Shown here: in pieces, positions 23,756-36,052 of the stretch | How positions within the stretch are numbered: position 1 is the stretch's first letter | Layout: every line of letters starts with the position of its first letter | Source: Thuidium tamariscinum | Taxonomy: Eukaryota; Streptophyta; Bryopsida; Hypnales; Thuidiaceae | Assembly: GCA_947034885.2 (NCBI GenBank) | Contig: OX344756.2 | Coordinates: 24,039,489-24,103,488, forward strand | DNA: 64,000 nt | Direction: 5' to 3' | Position numbers and translations under genes: made by a program | The notes under the pieces: model-generated | Told to the model about the DNA's origin: nothing | The model's database searches: none | Seen by the model: the letters and a program-made list of their open reading frames with translations, nothing else

Positions 23756-25193
23756 TAGATTTTGAGGCACTAATCGAGAAAACAAAGCAAGCATGCAAGT
23801 AATGAAAAATTATGTAAGTCTAATGTACTGGAAGTATGTTGCTTGAATAAAGCATCTGGTTTTTTGTTGTTTTTGTTTTTGTGTTATCCCATGTCTAATG
23901 GTCAAACTAGCATGGTGTTGAAGTTCAGTTGACTGAGCAGTTGGGATTTCTAGTTGTTATAATTGGAATAGTATTCACAGTCTAATGGATTAGTGAATGT
24001 CAATTTAATTGAAACCATGCTTGTGTATGTAAGAAATCTTGAATGATTTAATGAATAATTTAAACTTTAAGTTTGATAACAAGAAGTATGACTAATGGTC
24101 TGTAAAGAATTCCAGTCTTACTTGGTAAAGTCTAGTTGATTGAGCAAGATGTGGAATTAAATCTGAGTTATCATATGCTGGATCAACAAATTAAATTGTG
24201 GATATTAATTGTAAATTGAATTATTTGTGATTGTGTTAATGACAAATTGATTGTGAGGGCATGCTAAGATAAGTTATCATATTGCATTTGTCCTAAAAAT
24301 ACTGAAATTGGCTGGTCAACTGGATACTTTGTCATGAGTGATTATATTAATGAATTTTGCATAAGTCTCGTAGATAGAATAAAATGTGGGTAGAAACTGA
24401 ATTAAGTCTAATAGATTGTGACCATTTTGATGTTGACTAAATTATACATATAGAAATCTGATCAAGTTGATTGTTATATAGAGTTAAATTGTAGATTAGA
24501 AGTGCAAATTGCAAATGTGCCCAAACTACCAACATATCTAGTAGGTGGGATTTGTTTTGATTATAAAACTAAGTCTATTTGTTGTTAGAAGATAGCCAGG
24601 TCTATTAGATGAAATAATTAGCATAAATGGCTATTTGACATGATTCAAATCAAATGGAATGACTAAGACTATTTGCCATGCTAAAGAGGATCAACTTGGC
24701 AAGTTAAAGAAATAAAACATAAGGAAAGAATTTGAATTTTTTAAATTTGAAATTAAATTATAAAATCATAATTAAAATTAAAAGTGATAAAATTGCCATA
24801 CGAAAGAGCAAAAGAGAAATTAAATTATAAATAAATATATAAATTACATTAAGTGGCTAGAACATGCATAAGACAACTTGACCACCCAAGACAAATTGAC
24901 GACGAAGATTTGACATGACTACTTACTAGACAGGATTGGAATGCCATACATATGGTCTATACTATAGCATTGGGTTTGTGGACTGTGGCAATTTGACTTA
25001 GAGATTTTCCTTGGGTTTATTTAATTTAAAAGAAAACCAAAAACGACATAAATAAGTACTCAACATATGATTATAATGACTTTAGTCATACAAACGATAA
25101 ACTTATCGACCTTTCCATGGAAATAACCCCCTAGTAGGTTGTCTTGGGATTTTTGTCAAGTAGGCAAAATCTACATCACAAAGACTCCAAATC
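23756..25193. repeat. Word-repetitive region, right part, then AT-rich DNA
   Basis: GTTGACTGAGCAG (about 23922) and TCTAATGG/GACTAATGG words continue the region seen left of the LINE. After about 24700 no structure is recognised. Confidence 0.4.
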
Positions 25194-26114
25194 TTAACCC
25201 CGAAAAGACCAACAATCATGTGTTTTTTGGCTATATAGAAATTTTAGATAGGTACGTGTGACTAGAGATTTCCATATTTTTGACCCAAATTTTTATAGAA
25301 GGTAGGGGCAAGAAATATCTTTCATATGCACTAGATTTCATGCCATTTGGAAAGACTAGTCAAATGTCATGGCCTTGTATGTTTTGTTTTTTATAAGTAG
25401 GTAGATTAGGTAGATTTGAAAAAATCACTTTTTTCAAAAACATAAATTTGAAATTGATTTTCTAGAGTTATATATGCGTGGAATGCTTTGAATCATTCCA
25501 TTTTGATCAATTAGTCAAAAGTTATGAGGATTTTTTGTTTGCGGGCAATTACTCTGAAATAAACTTTGAAGTCCTTTATCTTGTTTAATTTTCAATATTA
25601 TTTGAAAAATATAAAATCATAGAATGTAGATTGTTTATTACAACATTGCAACCATTGGAATTGACATTTTTCAATTCCATAATTCAATTCTTAACAATTT
25701 AGTATCTCTAATCATTCTCTACTATTGTCTCCTTTTTTTCCCCTATATATTGTACAATTCCAAATGATGTGAAATTTTTCAAACATGTGGCCAACTTGTA
25801 TAGGAAAAAGAATTAAAAGAAGAACTATCCAATTTAGACATTTTTTCATAGAAAAGTGAGCTTGTAAAGTACAAATGCCTTGTTTTTTCAGGGCAAAAAA
25901 ATGATTTCAGTGGATTTGAATGCTTATATTTTTCAATCCACATGGTGGAAATGTCTGAAATTTTTATTTCATATTTTCAAGTCAGCATACTACAAGATCC
26001 TATGGTTACATGTGTCAAAAAAAGTTTTTTTTCAAGAATTTGGTACTTGTTCTAATAATGACAATTTTTGAGTGTTTTCGGTGAAAACATAGTCATGAAA
26101 CTTTTAGGGGTTAA
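25194..26114 (+). mobile_element. TTAA/CCCCTAAAGG TIR element, full length
   Basis: It starts TTAACCCCGAAAAGAC and ends CTTTTAGGGGTTAA, 921 bp in all. Its interior follows 55680-56636: CAAAAGTTATG, CATGTGGAAAATT-like words, and GTGAAAACATAGTCATG close to the right end. A 63-codon frame at 25880-26071 has no transposase-like motif and is not considered coding. Confidence 0.75.
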
Positions 26115-26129
26115 ACAAACTTTTGAAGG

Positions 26130-26300
26130 TGAAGTTTAACATTATTTTCCAACTTTTTTTAGTTCAATATCTCTAAATGAGATCTGAAATTATCATTTTA
26201 ACACAATTCATGTTTTTTACTTGACAATGATTGTGAGTGGTTGAGCTCTTTCTAATTTTCATTACAAATCCCACATTATTTATTTTACCTCCTACCACTT
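26130..26300 (-). repeat. Single arm of the foldback family found at 47400-47880
   Basis: Read on the - strand, this stretch runs parallel to the left arm at about 47366-47500. It shares GTGGTAGGAGGTAAA, GTGGGAT, CTCAACCACTCA, then AATTGTGTTAAAATG and a TCAGATCTCATTT-like word, in that order. Only one arm is visible. Confidence 0.5.
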
Positions 26301-26536
26301 CATATCTATTTAAAAAGTTCTCTACTCAAGTGAAAATACAAACCATGAATAGATTTACCAAGGAGGTAAATACTACTTAGCATCATAAACTTCAAAGAAC
26401 TGAATGCTAATTGTTAAAAGTTTTATTTAAAATTTCTTATTTTGCTACTAAATAAAATGTGTAGGTAGTATAACCTAGACACCTAGCCCAACATACTTCA
26501 CTTCTTTGACACGTATTAACATGTGTATTTAGTTAC

Positions 26537-26635
26537 CGTTATAAGAAAACATTGTCAATTTGGACATTTTTTTGTCAATTTGGACACAATTAGTTAATTG
26601 AAATGCGTCAATTTGAATGATGTTTTCTCATAGTG
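26537..26635. repeat. ~99-bp CACTA-like MITE
   Basis: The right end is CTCATAGTG, whose complement CACTATGAGAAAACAT is matched by GTTATAAGAAAACAT at the left. The words TGTCAATTTGGACA repeat inside. The end sequence resembles the CACTACAAGAAAA termini of plant CACTA (En/Spm) elements. A relative lies at 27385-27515. Confidence 0.5.
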
Positions 26636-27384
26636 GCACCTCTAAAGTAACTACACCCAAAATAGTATAAACAAGCAATTCAACATCGTTCTTATTAATA
26701 TTATATTCCAAAAAAATTGTTGGATGTTGTTGGTAGTCAAAAAGGGATTCTAAATTCTCTTAAAATGAAACAATTTAAAAGTGCTAACAATAGGCATTAG
26801 ATGAAATTTGAAGCCATTAGAAAACTGCGGGTTCCCAGACTATAGGAATGCAGTTTCTACCACGTGAACATGAATCCTACTTGGTTAAGAGAGTGCCATG
26901 TTATTAAATTTTATTTTGTTTGAAATTTTTTTGGGCTTCTTTTCATATTTCAGGATCCAAAAAAAATTATTTTATTTTTTTGGCTAAATGCTGGCTTGAT
27001 AGTGACCAGCAGTTATGGGAACAGTTTCGGGAACAACCCTGAAACAGCCCTTTGGAGGCCTCAAGTCCCTTCTAATGTCTTTTTAAAATTGACTATAAAC
27101 TCTTGTAAATAGTAGAGTTTATTTATGTAAGAATATATGGTGGTTGGTTTTAATATCAATTGGAATTAGATATAGTTACCGTAACACTATTAAATGCAAT
27201 TGAATAAAGTAACAATTACAAGACAATCTATTATTCTTATTATTCTTTGCAAGAAGATTTTAACCTTTAAGACCTTCAATAGCATTAAATGGGACTACCC
27301 TGTATTGAATGGAATAGTGTGGAATACAATGCACCATATCATCCGAGGGATGAAATGGTGTAGTATATTCCAAACCTACATCAT
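26636..27384. other. AT-rich DNA with a possible small MITE
   Basis: The block 26836-27062 has inverted CATTAGAA/TTCTAATG near its ends and a GC-moderate head and tail like 743-1032. Support is weak and no gene is seen. Confidence 0.3.
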
Positions 27385-27515
27385 ATACTATGAGAAAACA
27401 TTGTCCAAATTGACAAGTTCCAATTGACTAATTGTATCCAAATTGACCAAAAATGTCCAAATTGACATGTTATAGTCTACAAAAAATGTCCAAATTGACA
27501 GTATTATCTCAGAAT
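27385..27515. repeat. ~130-bp CACTA-like MITE
   Basis: ACTATGAGAAAACATTGTCC at the left pairs with the complement of GACAGTATTATCTCAGAATG at the right. The word TGTCCAAATTGAC occurs repeatedly inside in direct orientation. It is the same family as 26537-26635. Confidence 0.45.
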
Positions 27516-28390
27516 GACACATAACTTATTAAATCAAAATGGAGTGCTTCTTCTATATACTATCCTAGATGAGAATCAAATTCAATATAAATTAAATAAT
27601 TTCTAGTAGATAAATGCCATGTGTTATTTTGTAATTGGTGTGAAGTAACATTAACCTTTATGAATTTGTCCTTAAAATTTGGCTAGGGAGGGTTGACCCC
27701 CTTCTTGCCTTGTCAAAAGATAAATGTAAAATTACCTATATTTTGTGTTATGTACATTGTGTACTTTGTCTCCTCTTCATATTAACCCTACAATGTTGCT
27801 CCGGATACTAAGTGTCCAATGGATGGCAAAGAATTCTTATATTTAAGATAAAATTGCAATTGTTCATCCTTGAAATTTTGTGCAAAAAGGCAAGGTTTTG
27901 GTCTCCAGTGAATATTTTTGAATTTTTAAAGTAGATGATTCCCAAGGTTTCAAAAAGCATAATTTTCATGGAGACCAGCCCATCCTCACAGAAATAATTT
28001 GGGGCCTTTGATTGCAAATATGAATTCAAAATTTTGCAAATTTTATCATAGGTGGCAAATAAAAAAACTCTCTAAGGTAAAAAAAAAGCCGGGACAAGCA
28101 GAGGATCAATCCTCCCTGCCTCGGAAATTCAAATGCGAAACTCTTGAAGATGCAGAGAAATCGTAGATTTCAGGAATCCATGCGAGAAGAATCTCGAATA
28201 TTTCATGCACTTCGTAGACTATGACTTCGTAATATTTGCACAAATCCTAGATGAAGGTTCAGCAATGCAACTGTTCCTGAATTCTAGAACCAGCTCCCCC
28301 AACCTGGAGCAAATTCCGGGAAGCAGGCTCCATGTCCGAATATCTCCCCGGTTGGTAGATATGATATCTACGTTTTAGTAGATTTGTCTG
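27516..28390. other. Flank upstream of the Smr gene
   Basis: Composition rises in GC from about 28080 on, as expected for a plant promoter and leader. No specific promoter element can be defended. Confidence 0.35.
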
Positions 28391-28947
28391 TTGCATTGGA
28401 CGATTCTTCTTCTTTCCCCTTCTTCTCGGCTCTCTGTGACCAGTACCCACCTAGAGGTGAGCTGCCGAGGTTTGCCCGCGTTGCTTCTGCGTCGGGAAAG
28501 AGCTTCTGTGCTAGATTTGCGGCTGCGTGGTCGTTGCGGTTTCGTTAACTGTGGAGATCTTGCTCTCGTGATTCCGTGGATCTTCTCCTTTGAAGTTTCG
28601 GTGCTGTATTGCGCACGATCGATGCTTTCAAAGATCTCTGCCGAAGTTAATTGCGCTTTTTCTTGGGTGAGAATCGCATGCTTTCTCGTGTTTTTTTTTG
28701 TTTCGTTCGAGCGCATGATGAACTTACCGTGTGCTTTTTAAGATGAGAGAGTAGGACGGTAGAGACTTTCCCGTTTGTAGACATGCAAGGGGGCTTGGTT
28801 GGGGTAATTGGCTGCGTTGTTCAAGTTGACGTAGTTTGTGTGGAGCGGCTGTGTCTTAGGGTTTGAGGTTTTGAAACGACTGTGTTGACGTCCAGAATTG
28901 AGTTCGCGGAGATCAGTTCTGTTTGCTTGTGACGCCATTTTGTGGAA
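28391..28947 (+). promoter_or_regulatory. Probable 5' leader of the Smr gene
   Basis: A CT-rich tract (28404-28432), common near plant transcription starts, is followed by GC-richer sequence up to the ATG at 28948. A GTGAGA at about 28669 could be the donor of a leader intron. Open frames on both strands here are not supported as coding. Confidence 0.4.
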
Positions 28948-31900
28948 ATGGCTTTGAACAGGTTTGGGGTAGGGTTGCGTTGCAGAGTGTGGAGAACAGG
29001 TCGTGAAGAGTGCGAGTTTTGCAACATGTTCGATCAAGTGCCTACCTCAACAAGGACGCGAAACACCTCCGGACCCTTAGACGCGTATGGCCCCGTAAGA
29101 ACTGTGACAATGGAGACGCAGGGGGTTGAGGAAGTGGAGACGAGAGGTTTGCTAGAACTCTTGAATGCTTTTCCGGGATTTTCTCTGGAAGATATAGCCC
29201 AGGCGTACACGGAGTCAAACTCGGATGGAAATGCTGCTGCGATGTTGCTTGTTACGAGGCAGCCAGGCATGAGATCGAATGCTGTCCATGAAGGTTGGAC
29301 AAATTCGAGGAAGATGGACGGATATAGCAGACAAACGGCTGAGCAGCTGGTGGTCAAATCTGATGACCTGTTGCTGGAAAAGTTTGGTAGAGGTGTTGGA
29401 GAGCTTATTAATCAAAGACAAAGTAATTCCTTGTTGCATAATGTACAATCTGCAGCGCGTGATGGAGCGTCTCATAATGAATTTCATTTCAATAATCAAA
29501 CAACACATGGTTTGCGCGGGGCCTTAGACAAAGATGTAAAAGTGGTGGATACTAAGCGCCAGGCTGATGAGGAGTTTTTGCTCTCTATGCTTGGAGAGAG
29601 CTCCGAGATTGGGATTGGAGTTGTTAGGGACATCTTGGGTACGTTACTTCTGGTCACTAAAATTGTATTAATTTCGATTTTGCTGTTAGTAATGCATATT
29701 GCAGCATTATTTTTCGTCTTACTCTGACTTTGAAAAGAGTGCCTTATTCATGAAGCATCCATTTGCAGTCCAATTTCGGGAGTAGGTACTTGGAACACAG
29801 TATGCAGCTTGTGTTTGTATTCTCTCGTCATCAGTGTTGACTGATGATTCAGAGCTTGGTTTCGGTCTCGATGCTATTTTTAATGAATGTGACTGATCCA
29901 GGGTCCTAGTATGGGACAGTTGTTTGTTGGGATGGAGGTGGATCACTAGAAGGATTGATTTACCATTTATTATCTGGGATAGCTATCAGACGTATTGGAT
30001 GATGCTTTTTCCTGTCCTCACCGTATATTCATCAGGCAAATGTCAATGGGTGCATTGATAGTTCTCTCATGTGTAGTTGGTTCGAAATCTTATAAGACGT
30101 TTACGTGTATTTGCAGATAGTTTTAAGGGTGACATGCAAGAGGTATGTTTCTGCTATCATTAATTCGGCATTGGGAAGCAGGCTCGTTAGGGCCGTTTGA
30201 TGTTTTCCATCTCACAAGATAGTTGTAGTTACCAATATGGTGTCGTCTTAGAGCCTCTATGACTTGGACCTGTATTTCTATCTTATGGGAAACCGCTTCT
30301 GTCGAAGAGGACGAGAGTTTCTCAGTTGTATATATCTCAAGGACGTGCTCACAGAACATTATCTCTTACAGTCACAAAGTATTTCGAAAGAGTTCTCAGC
30401 GTTCGTTTTTTTTATTGATTTGACAATTGCTACTTTCTTTGAAATGTTAGAATTTCTGAAATGTTTGGATCACAGAGTTTGGAAGTTCTCCTGCAAATGT
30501 CATCATCTACTTCTCCTCAAGCACAGAATGTTGACTCGACAATCAACCAAGATGGGAATTACTGTGATGACAAAAAGCTTTATGATAGAAAACACTCATA
30601 TTTTCAACGGACGGAATCACATGTGGATAAAGCTCCTATGCAGACATCCATGGAATACCAGGTAGGTACCACGAGAATTTAGTCACTCTGGTTATCACTA
30701 CGAATCTCTCACCGTATGCTCCTCTGTGGAGCTCTCTCTGTAGAGTGCCGTGCAGTTTACAGCATGCTATGTACTATTCCGAGAGGACTGTTTGCGTTCT
30801 TCGAAGCAAGGTGAATTTTGTTGCTCTTGGTTCGTTATGATTACAAGTACAGGGTCTTTCGGTCTAATTAGCCGTTTCTTTGTTTTGTCAGAAATGCCCC
30901 GAAGGTTTCCGGAACAGGCCTAGTTTGCTTCCAAAAGCTGGCAATATCGTGAACGGTTACACTCACCAGAGATCAATTAATGATAAAGCAGATCATGATC
31001 ATCACAATGTAAGTGTGAGAAATTGAAGTGCTGATTCCGTTGGAGGAAGGAGTCTTAATTCGCTCCATCGTGTTTGGCTCTTGGATGTTTCCATTGGCCT
31101 GCTTTGATTGGCATCATGACAAAATTTGGTATATTTGAGAGCGTGGGTTGAAATGACATTTTAAATTTGCTGTAAATGAGTGAGCCAGAAGCCAATCTGC
31201 ACTTCTTTCTGCGTTGCATGCAAGTTGTAGGACGTGCAAGGCATTTTCAAGTTTAGTGAGATGTTTTTATCTGATGCGATTCAGTCTGTTTATTTGATGA
31301 GCAGTGCAAGCAGTTATTGCGAAAAAGTCAGCTAAGCTTTGGCCGGTGTCTTTACCAGGTTTCTTTGAAGCAGCTGAAAGAATGTTTTCCACATATTCAC
31401 AACAGTGATTTATTTCACGCACTCCAGTCAAGTAACTTCGTATTGGGGTAGTTGCTCTAAATTTGTTGATGGGTTTACTTATTTGTTATTTAAATCTTAT
31501 GGTTCTATGGTTATCATTTTAATGCAGTGTCTTTATCCTAGTTGTGATGCACACCTAAAAGATAGCTACATTTTTTCTTTTGCTAGTTTGGGTTGGTATG
31601 TTCTCTCTGTGGAGAGAAGTTACACATGCCTACGATGGAACATGACTCTGAGAGATGCGATTCTTTAGTGTTTGTTGAAGGTTAACATTTTACATAGTTT
31701 TTTGTTGTATGATTTCTGATCAATCATACCTCAGATGATTTTCCCGAGGATATTTTTACGCAAACAAATGTTGATGAAACAAAGGCTTCATAGATGAAAA
31801 CTCTATGAACTAATTTCTCTAAGTTTGGAAATGCAGCGATGCGGTGCAAGTTCTTTTGGATGCAACTGCCAACAAGAACTTGACAAGTTGCCCTGCTGAA

Positions 31901-34039
31901 CCAAATGTTAGCCTTATCAACCGGGCAAATACATTCAAACCCAATGTGCTCAAAGAAAATGATTTACTTGGGACCGCTCGGCCGCCTCCATTGAAAGCAG
32001 CGTGGACCGATGTTAAACGAATCAGAACACCGCTGAAGCAAAACGGGGCGGATGTAAAACATGGGTTAACCGAAAAAGCATCCGAAGGTAAGAATGGGTC
32101 TTGCGGTATACACTTATGCCTTGCTATATATTTATTAATGTCTACATTTATCTTGCTTCGACTGTACTTCAGAGTTATTGACTGTTGCTTAGGAGACTGT
32201 CTACCTTCTGAGAGTGTTTTCAGTTTTGATTATTTATCGCAGGTTATTGATGCTGGGTTTCATAAATCCTTGATTGCAATTGTTTTGATCATCTTCTGAA
32301 GCTGGCCACATCCAGTTGTGCTTCCCAAATGTGTAAGTCACATGCATTATTACCTCATGAAGACTCGAAAAAATTGATTTCAGAAATGTTGACATGAGAG
32401 CTGGGTGTATCTGCTGGGCTTAGGTAACAGAGATGACTATGGGCGTCTTCGTGGCGATGCTCATGAACTTTGGCGCACGATGGACTACTATTTCAAGGAG
32501 GTTATATTTTGCCGGTCTTATTGTAAATTATCCATTTAATCTATATTCATTAATTAAGATCTTACGAAATGTGGATGGAATCCTTGAATGGAGGCTTTAG
32601 GTGCCTGTTTTATTCGGGCCGGATTTCAACAATTTTTGCGCAGTGACCTAGTTGAGGTTGGGTCTGGCACTCTTTTAGTTGGGCTTGGACCTATATTTTG
32701 GTGTTGTTTCATGCGTCATGTCGGCGGGTTCCGTTTCCAATCTGTTGACCTTCTGCCCCAATGTTAGTCGATTTCAGCTTGACTATGACCGGTGCCCAGG
32801 CCGTATTGTAAAGTCTTCCTGAGTCTCTTATGCTGGGACTTAGATGCTTCAGGAGGTCTCAAACTTACTTATTTTTTGGCTTCTGTCAGGCTGCTGCAGC
32901 TTATAACCGTGGAGAGCGCTGCCGGGCTGCCACTTTGGCCGGAAAGGTTGTAATCTTATAACTTGGGGTTCGGCGGAGGTGAAATACAAAATTCAAAACA
33001 TTTGGTGGTGGAATTATTTCCTCTTGAGAGGTATCCTATGTGTATTGCCACTAAGCGCTAGAAGAATTTATGATGTTTTTGACTCTCCTCTCGTATCATT
33101 CTCAGGGTAAGGAATATAAACAACGTGCTCAAGAAGCTGATGGGCGCGCTAGTCAGCGCATATTCCAGTCTAGGTGAGCTGGGGCAATCATGATAATTGG
33201 ATATCTATCCATACGAATTTGCCATCTTCAGATTGACTGGCATGGGCATACCGTTGTGTTTGCCTGGTATTGATCGTTTGTTGCCTTCTGTGGTCAGGAA
33301 CAAAGACATTGTAAACAACATCACCATAGACTTGCATGCTCAGCACGTTAAAGAGGCCATCAGTGTTTTGAAACGTCATCTTCAAACTTTGTGTTCTGTA
33401 CCCTGTATGTTTGGTGACTCTTAATTCCTGAGTTTATATTTTATCTCCTTCAATTCGTGGTTTATTGTTAAGATATCGTGTCACCATCTTTCAATTGATA
33501 CACTTTAGACTCCCCTTCTTACTTCGTGTTTTATTCTTCTATCTTAATGTCCTTGTGCGGTAAGGATCGCCCGAGCGCTGACTTTTACACTTAAATGCTT
33601 GTGCAGCTGTGCATATTTTGACTGTGATCACGGGATATGGCTCTCACAGCACAGACGGACGCGCTAAGATCAAACCTGCGGTAAGCAGTCTTCCTTGTAG
33701 CGAGATTGGGCGTTTTCTTGTTATGAGTTTTATGTGCAGTCTTAGTCATGTTTTTTCACCTTTACAGAATGAAGTCAGCAAGTATATCTTAAAGTCCTCC
33801 ATCTGTCAGAGGTCGTAGTGTTTTTTCTATTTTATCACAATATTTTGTTTTGACTTTATTTTGCTAAGTATCAGTTTGTACTAATACTATCCTCTCATCA
33901 CTGTTTTCTACCGTCTGTGCAGGTAACTAATTTTCTTGCTAGAAGTGGAATACCCTGGGAAGAGTTAAATGAAGGGTGCTTGACCATCAAGATGGTAGAT
34001 GCACGAAACAAACAACTGGACATAAGTGACGGGGAATAA
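28948..34039 (+). CDS. CUE / DUF1771 / Smr domain protein, 12 exons
   Basis: Predicted exons: 28948-29638, 30117-30142, 30476-30661, 30892-31008, 31305-31431, 31824-32087, 32424-32500, 32890-32946, 33106-33173, 33298-33404, 33607-33680, 33923-34039. All introns are GT-AG and the phases agree, giving about 636 residues. A CUE-like helix bundle lies at residues 65-102 (LLELLNAFPGFSLEDI), a second starts near 211 (LLSMLGESSEIGIGVV) and continues over the next two junctions, and a third starts near 358 (LKECFPHI). DUF1771 spans about 470-537 (DDYGRLRGDAHELW, AAAAYNRGERCRA). The Smr domain starts near 545, with DLHAQHVKEAI, TGYGSHS and a C-terminal VTNFLARSGI. Plant relatives are the CID7/SDE5/At5g58720 group, linked to poly(A)-binding protein or small-RNA pathways; Smr domains bind or cut nucleic acid. 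No PAM2 motif was seen, so CID7 itself is doubtful. The exon 5/6 junction is the least certain. The first ATG is GC-rich-leader proximal and was chosen because it precedes the first CUE in frame. Confidence 0.85.
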
Positions 34040-34736
34040 TCTGGATATTGATGAGGATGGCATGGTCTCAGTTATTGCTTTTGGGGGATAAACAGGGCCC
34101 AACGCACAACAGTCAGTTTCCAGTATTTAATTCAGGCAGGTTCTTGTATGTTCACTATTTGTAGATTTTTTTTAATGAATTGCACTAGTTTGAGTGTTAG
34201 TAGTGGCTGGTATTTGGTTTGTGTCTTCTTACTTTACATGTCTATCATATCTGGAACTTATATTTGTAAAGTGATTGTACAGGACTCTTATAAATATTGT
34301 GAACTTTGAGTTGTGAATGTTCGTTCACTTGACGTGCCTTGTCGGTAATGTGTTTCGGGGTAGATGAACCAGTCACAGTGACTCATTAAACTGAGTCTTA
34401 GTTTGACACATTCAGTGTATTCAATAACGCATAGCCCATAGAAATTATGAAAGTACGTGCACAGTTTTAAGGTTGGATTGTCGTCCTCTCCGTTCGTTGT
34501 TCTGTTCATATTCGAGATTTCATTTTTCAATAGAACGGCAATTCAGATTTTCTTTCACATGTATTTCAAGTCCTCTCAATTCTGTTTAAAAAGACACATT
34601 AGAGGTGGTCAATGCAAAAAACAAATGTGTACTTCCAATTGTTGTCCCTATGGGAATACTTTTGTCCATTTGGATTCTAATGTGGTTCTTTGGACTCCCA
34701 AAGAGTGGTCCTTTCAACTTTTAGAATGCAACTAGG
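34040..34736. other. 3' flank of the Smr gene
   Basis: Likely 3' UTR for the first few hundred bases, then AT-rich DNA. No clear polyadenylation signal could be singled out. Confidence 0.4.
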
Positions 34737-34985
34737 GTGGCCCGTGCCGTTGCCACGGTCGAAAAGAAAAGAAAAACAACAGAATAAATAGTTTTCTAAT
34801 TTTTTTAATGTATAGGAACTTCAAAATTCAATAACTTTTATGCCGTAGGTTGGAACACCACGAATCAAAGCCTGTGCACCCCTCCTTGCCGAGGGCTTTC
34901 CGATAGTACCAAACACACACCCGGGGGACTCACGGTCCGGGAGATCTCAACGTAACAAACAAACATCCAAACAAACAAACAACTT
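34737..34985. repeat. Unclassified GC-rich repeat-like block with an (AAAC)n tail
   Basis: It opens with a small hairpin CCGTGCCGTTGCCACGG (34742-34758), holds a GC-rich patch (34860-34945) and ends in CAAACAAACAAACAA. A retroposon-like tail after a GC-rich head would suit a SINE or a LINE tail fragment. No second copy is in the window. Confidence 0.3.
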
Positions 34986-36052
34986 ATCTTCATAGGAGGA
35001 TGTGTAAATGTTCTTCCCTATGTCTAAACTGCATGGTGGTGTTTTCTGAAGTTAAACCATGACTTTTTTAATCTAATTCCAACCCTTTTAACTCTAATTT
35101 TGATATTGGAAAGTTGTTATTTAACCTTTTTTAGTTTCCACTACATCAAAATGTAAGAGAGGGTGTAATTGGGCATAATGGTGGGGTCATAGTTGAGTTG
35201 GGGGCAATTTTGGATATGTTAATCATAATATGTGACGTATTGCATACTTCTATTCAACTATGAAGCAAATTATAAATTTTCAATGAACCTCAAAGTTTTC
35301 AATTTTAGATTTGGATTCAAACTTCTTTTCCCAAAGTACTTCAACAAATTGTATAATTTTTTTTTTGCTGTCACAAAATTAACCAAATATCTTGGCATAT
35401 CTTTAGACACTGAATGATAAATTTGACTATTACACAATCGTTTGAAAATTCATTTGATACTTATAGGAAAAGAATCATTATTTTCATTTCTTTTTGACTT
35501 GGTATTTTCTACAATGTATTTCATGCTTTTCCACTTGTCTATAATATTATACCTTGATTGTATTGGCTTAAATTTGGATGGCATGTTTAGGCAAAACAAT
35601 CAAATTAGGCAATATATCACTAAAAAAATCCTCCATGGTTCTTTCTTTCTTTCCCAATTTGCAGGTAAAGTATAATCTTTCTTCTAATACCTAGGGAAGA
35701 TTTTAGTTATAATGTAAGTCAATCTTCTCTTGCTTGGGGTTTAAAAAGAAATCCATATTCGTTAAAATGAGACTATTTGTAGTTCCATAATATCTTTGAC
35801 TTTATATTTAAACAATAATAAGTATTTGATATTCAAAAAAATTTGAGGATTGAAACTTTAATATCCTAATATATTTACTAACCTTTGATTTTATATAGGT
35901 TGATATATTTATAAATTTTTGATTTGTTAGAATAAAGGTCTCAAAGAATTGGCTTGGCTAAAGTCTCAAAATGTCTATTTTGTCTCAATTTAAGAAATGT
36001 GGCCTAAAATATATGCAACAATCTAAAGTATTATAGTGGATTGTCTTATTCA
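34986..36052. other. AT-rich DNA, nothing recognised
   Basis: Short open frames only, with no homology or terminal repeats seen. Confidence 0.45.

Noticed and set aside
28375-28741. Open frames of 113-116 codons on both strands upstream of the Smr gene
   Set aside because: They lie in the probable leader and promoter, show no domain and overlap each other antisense.
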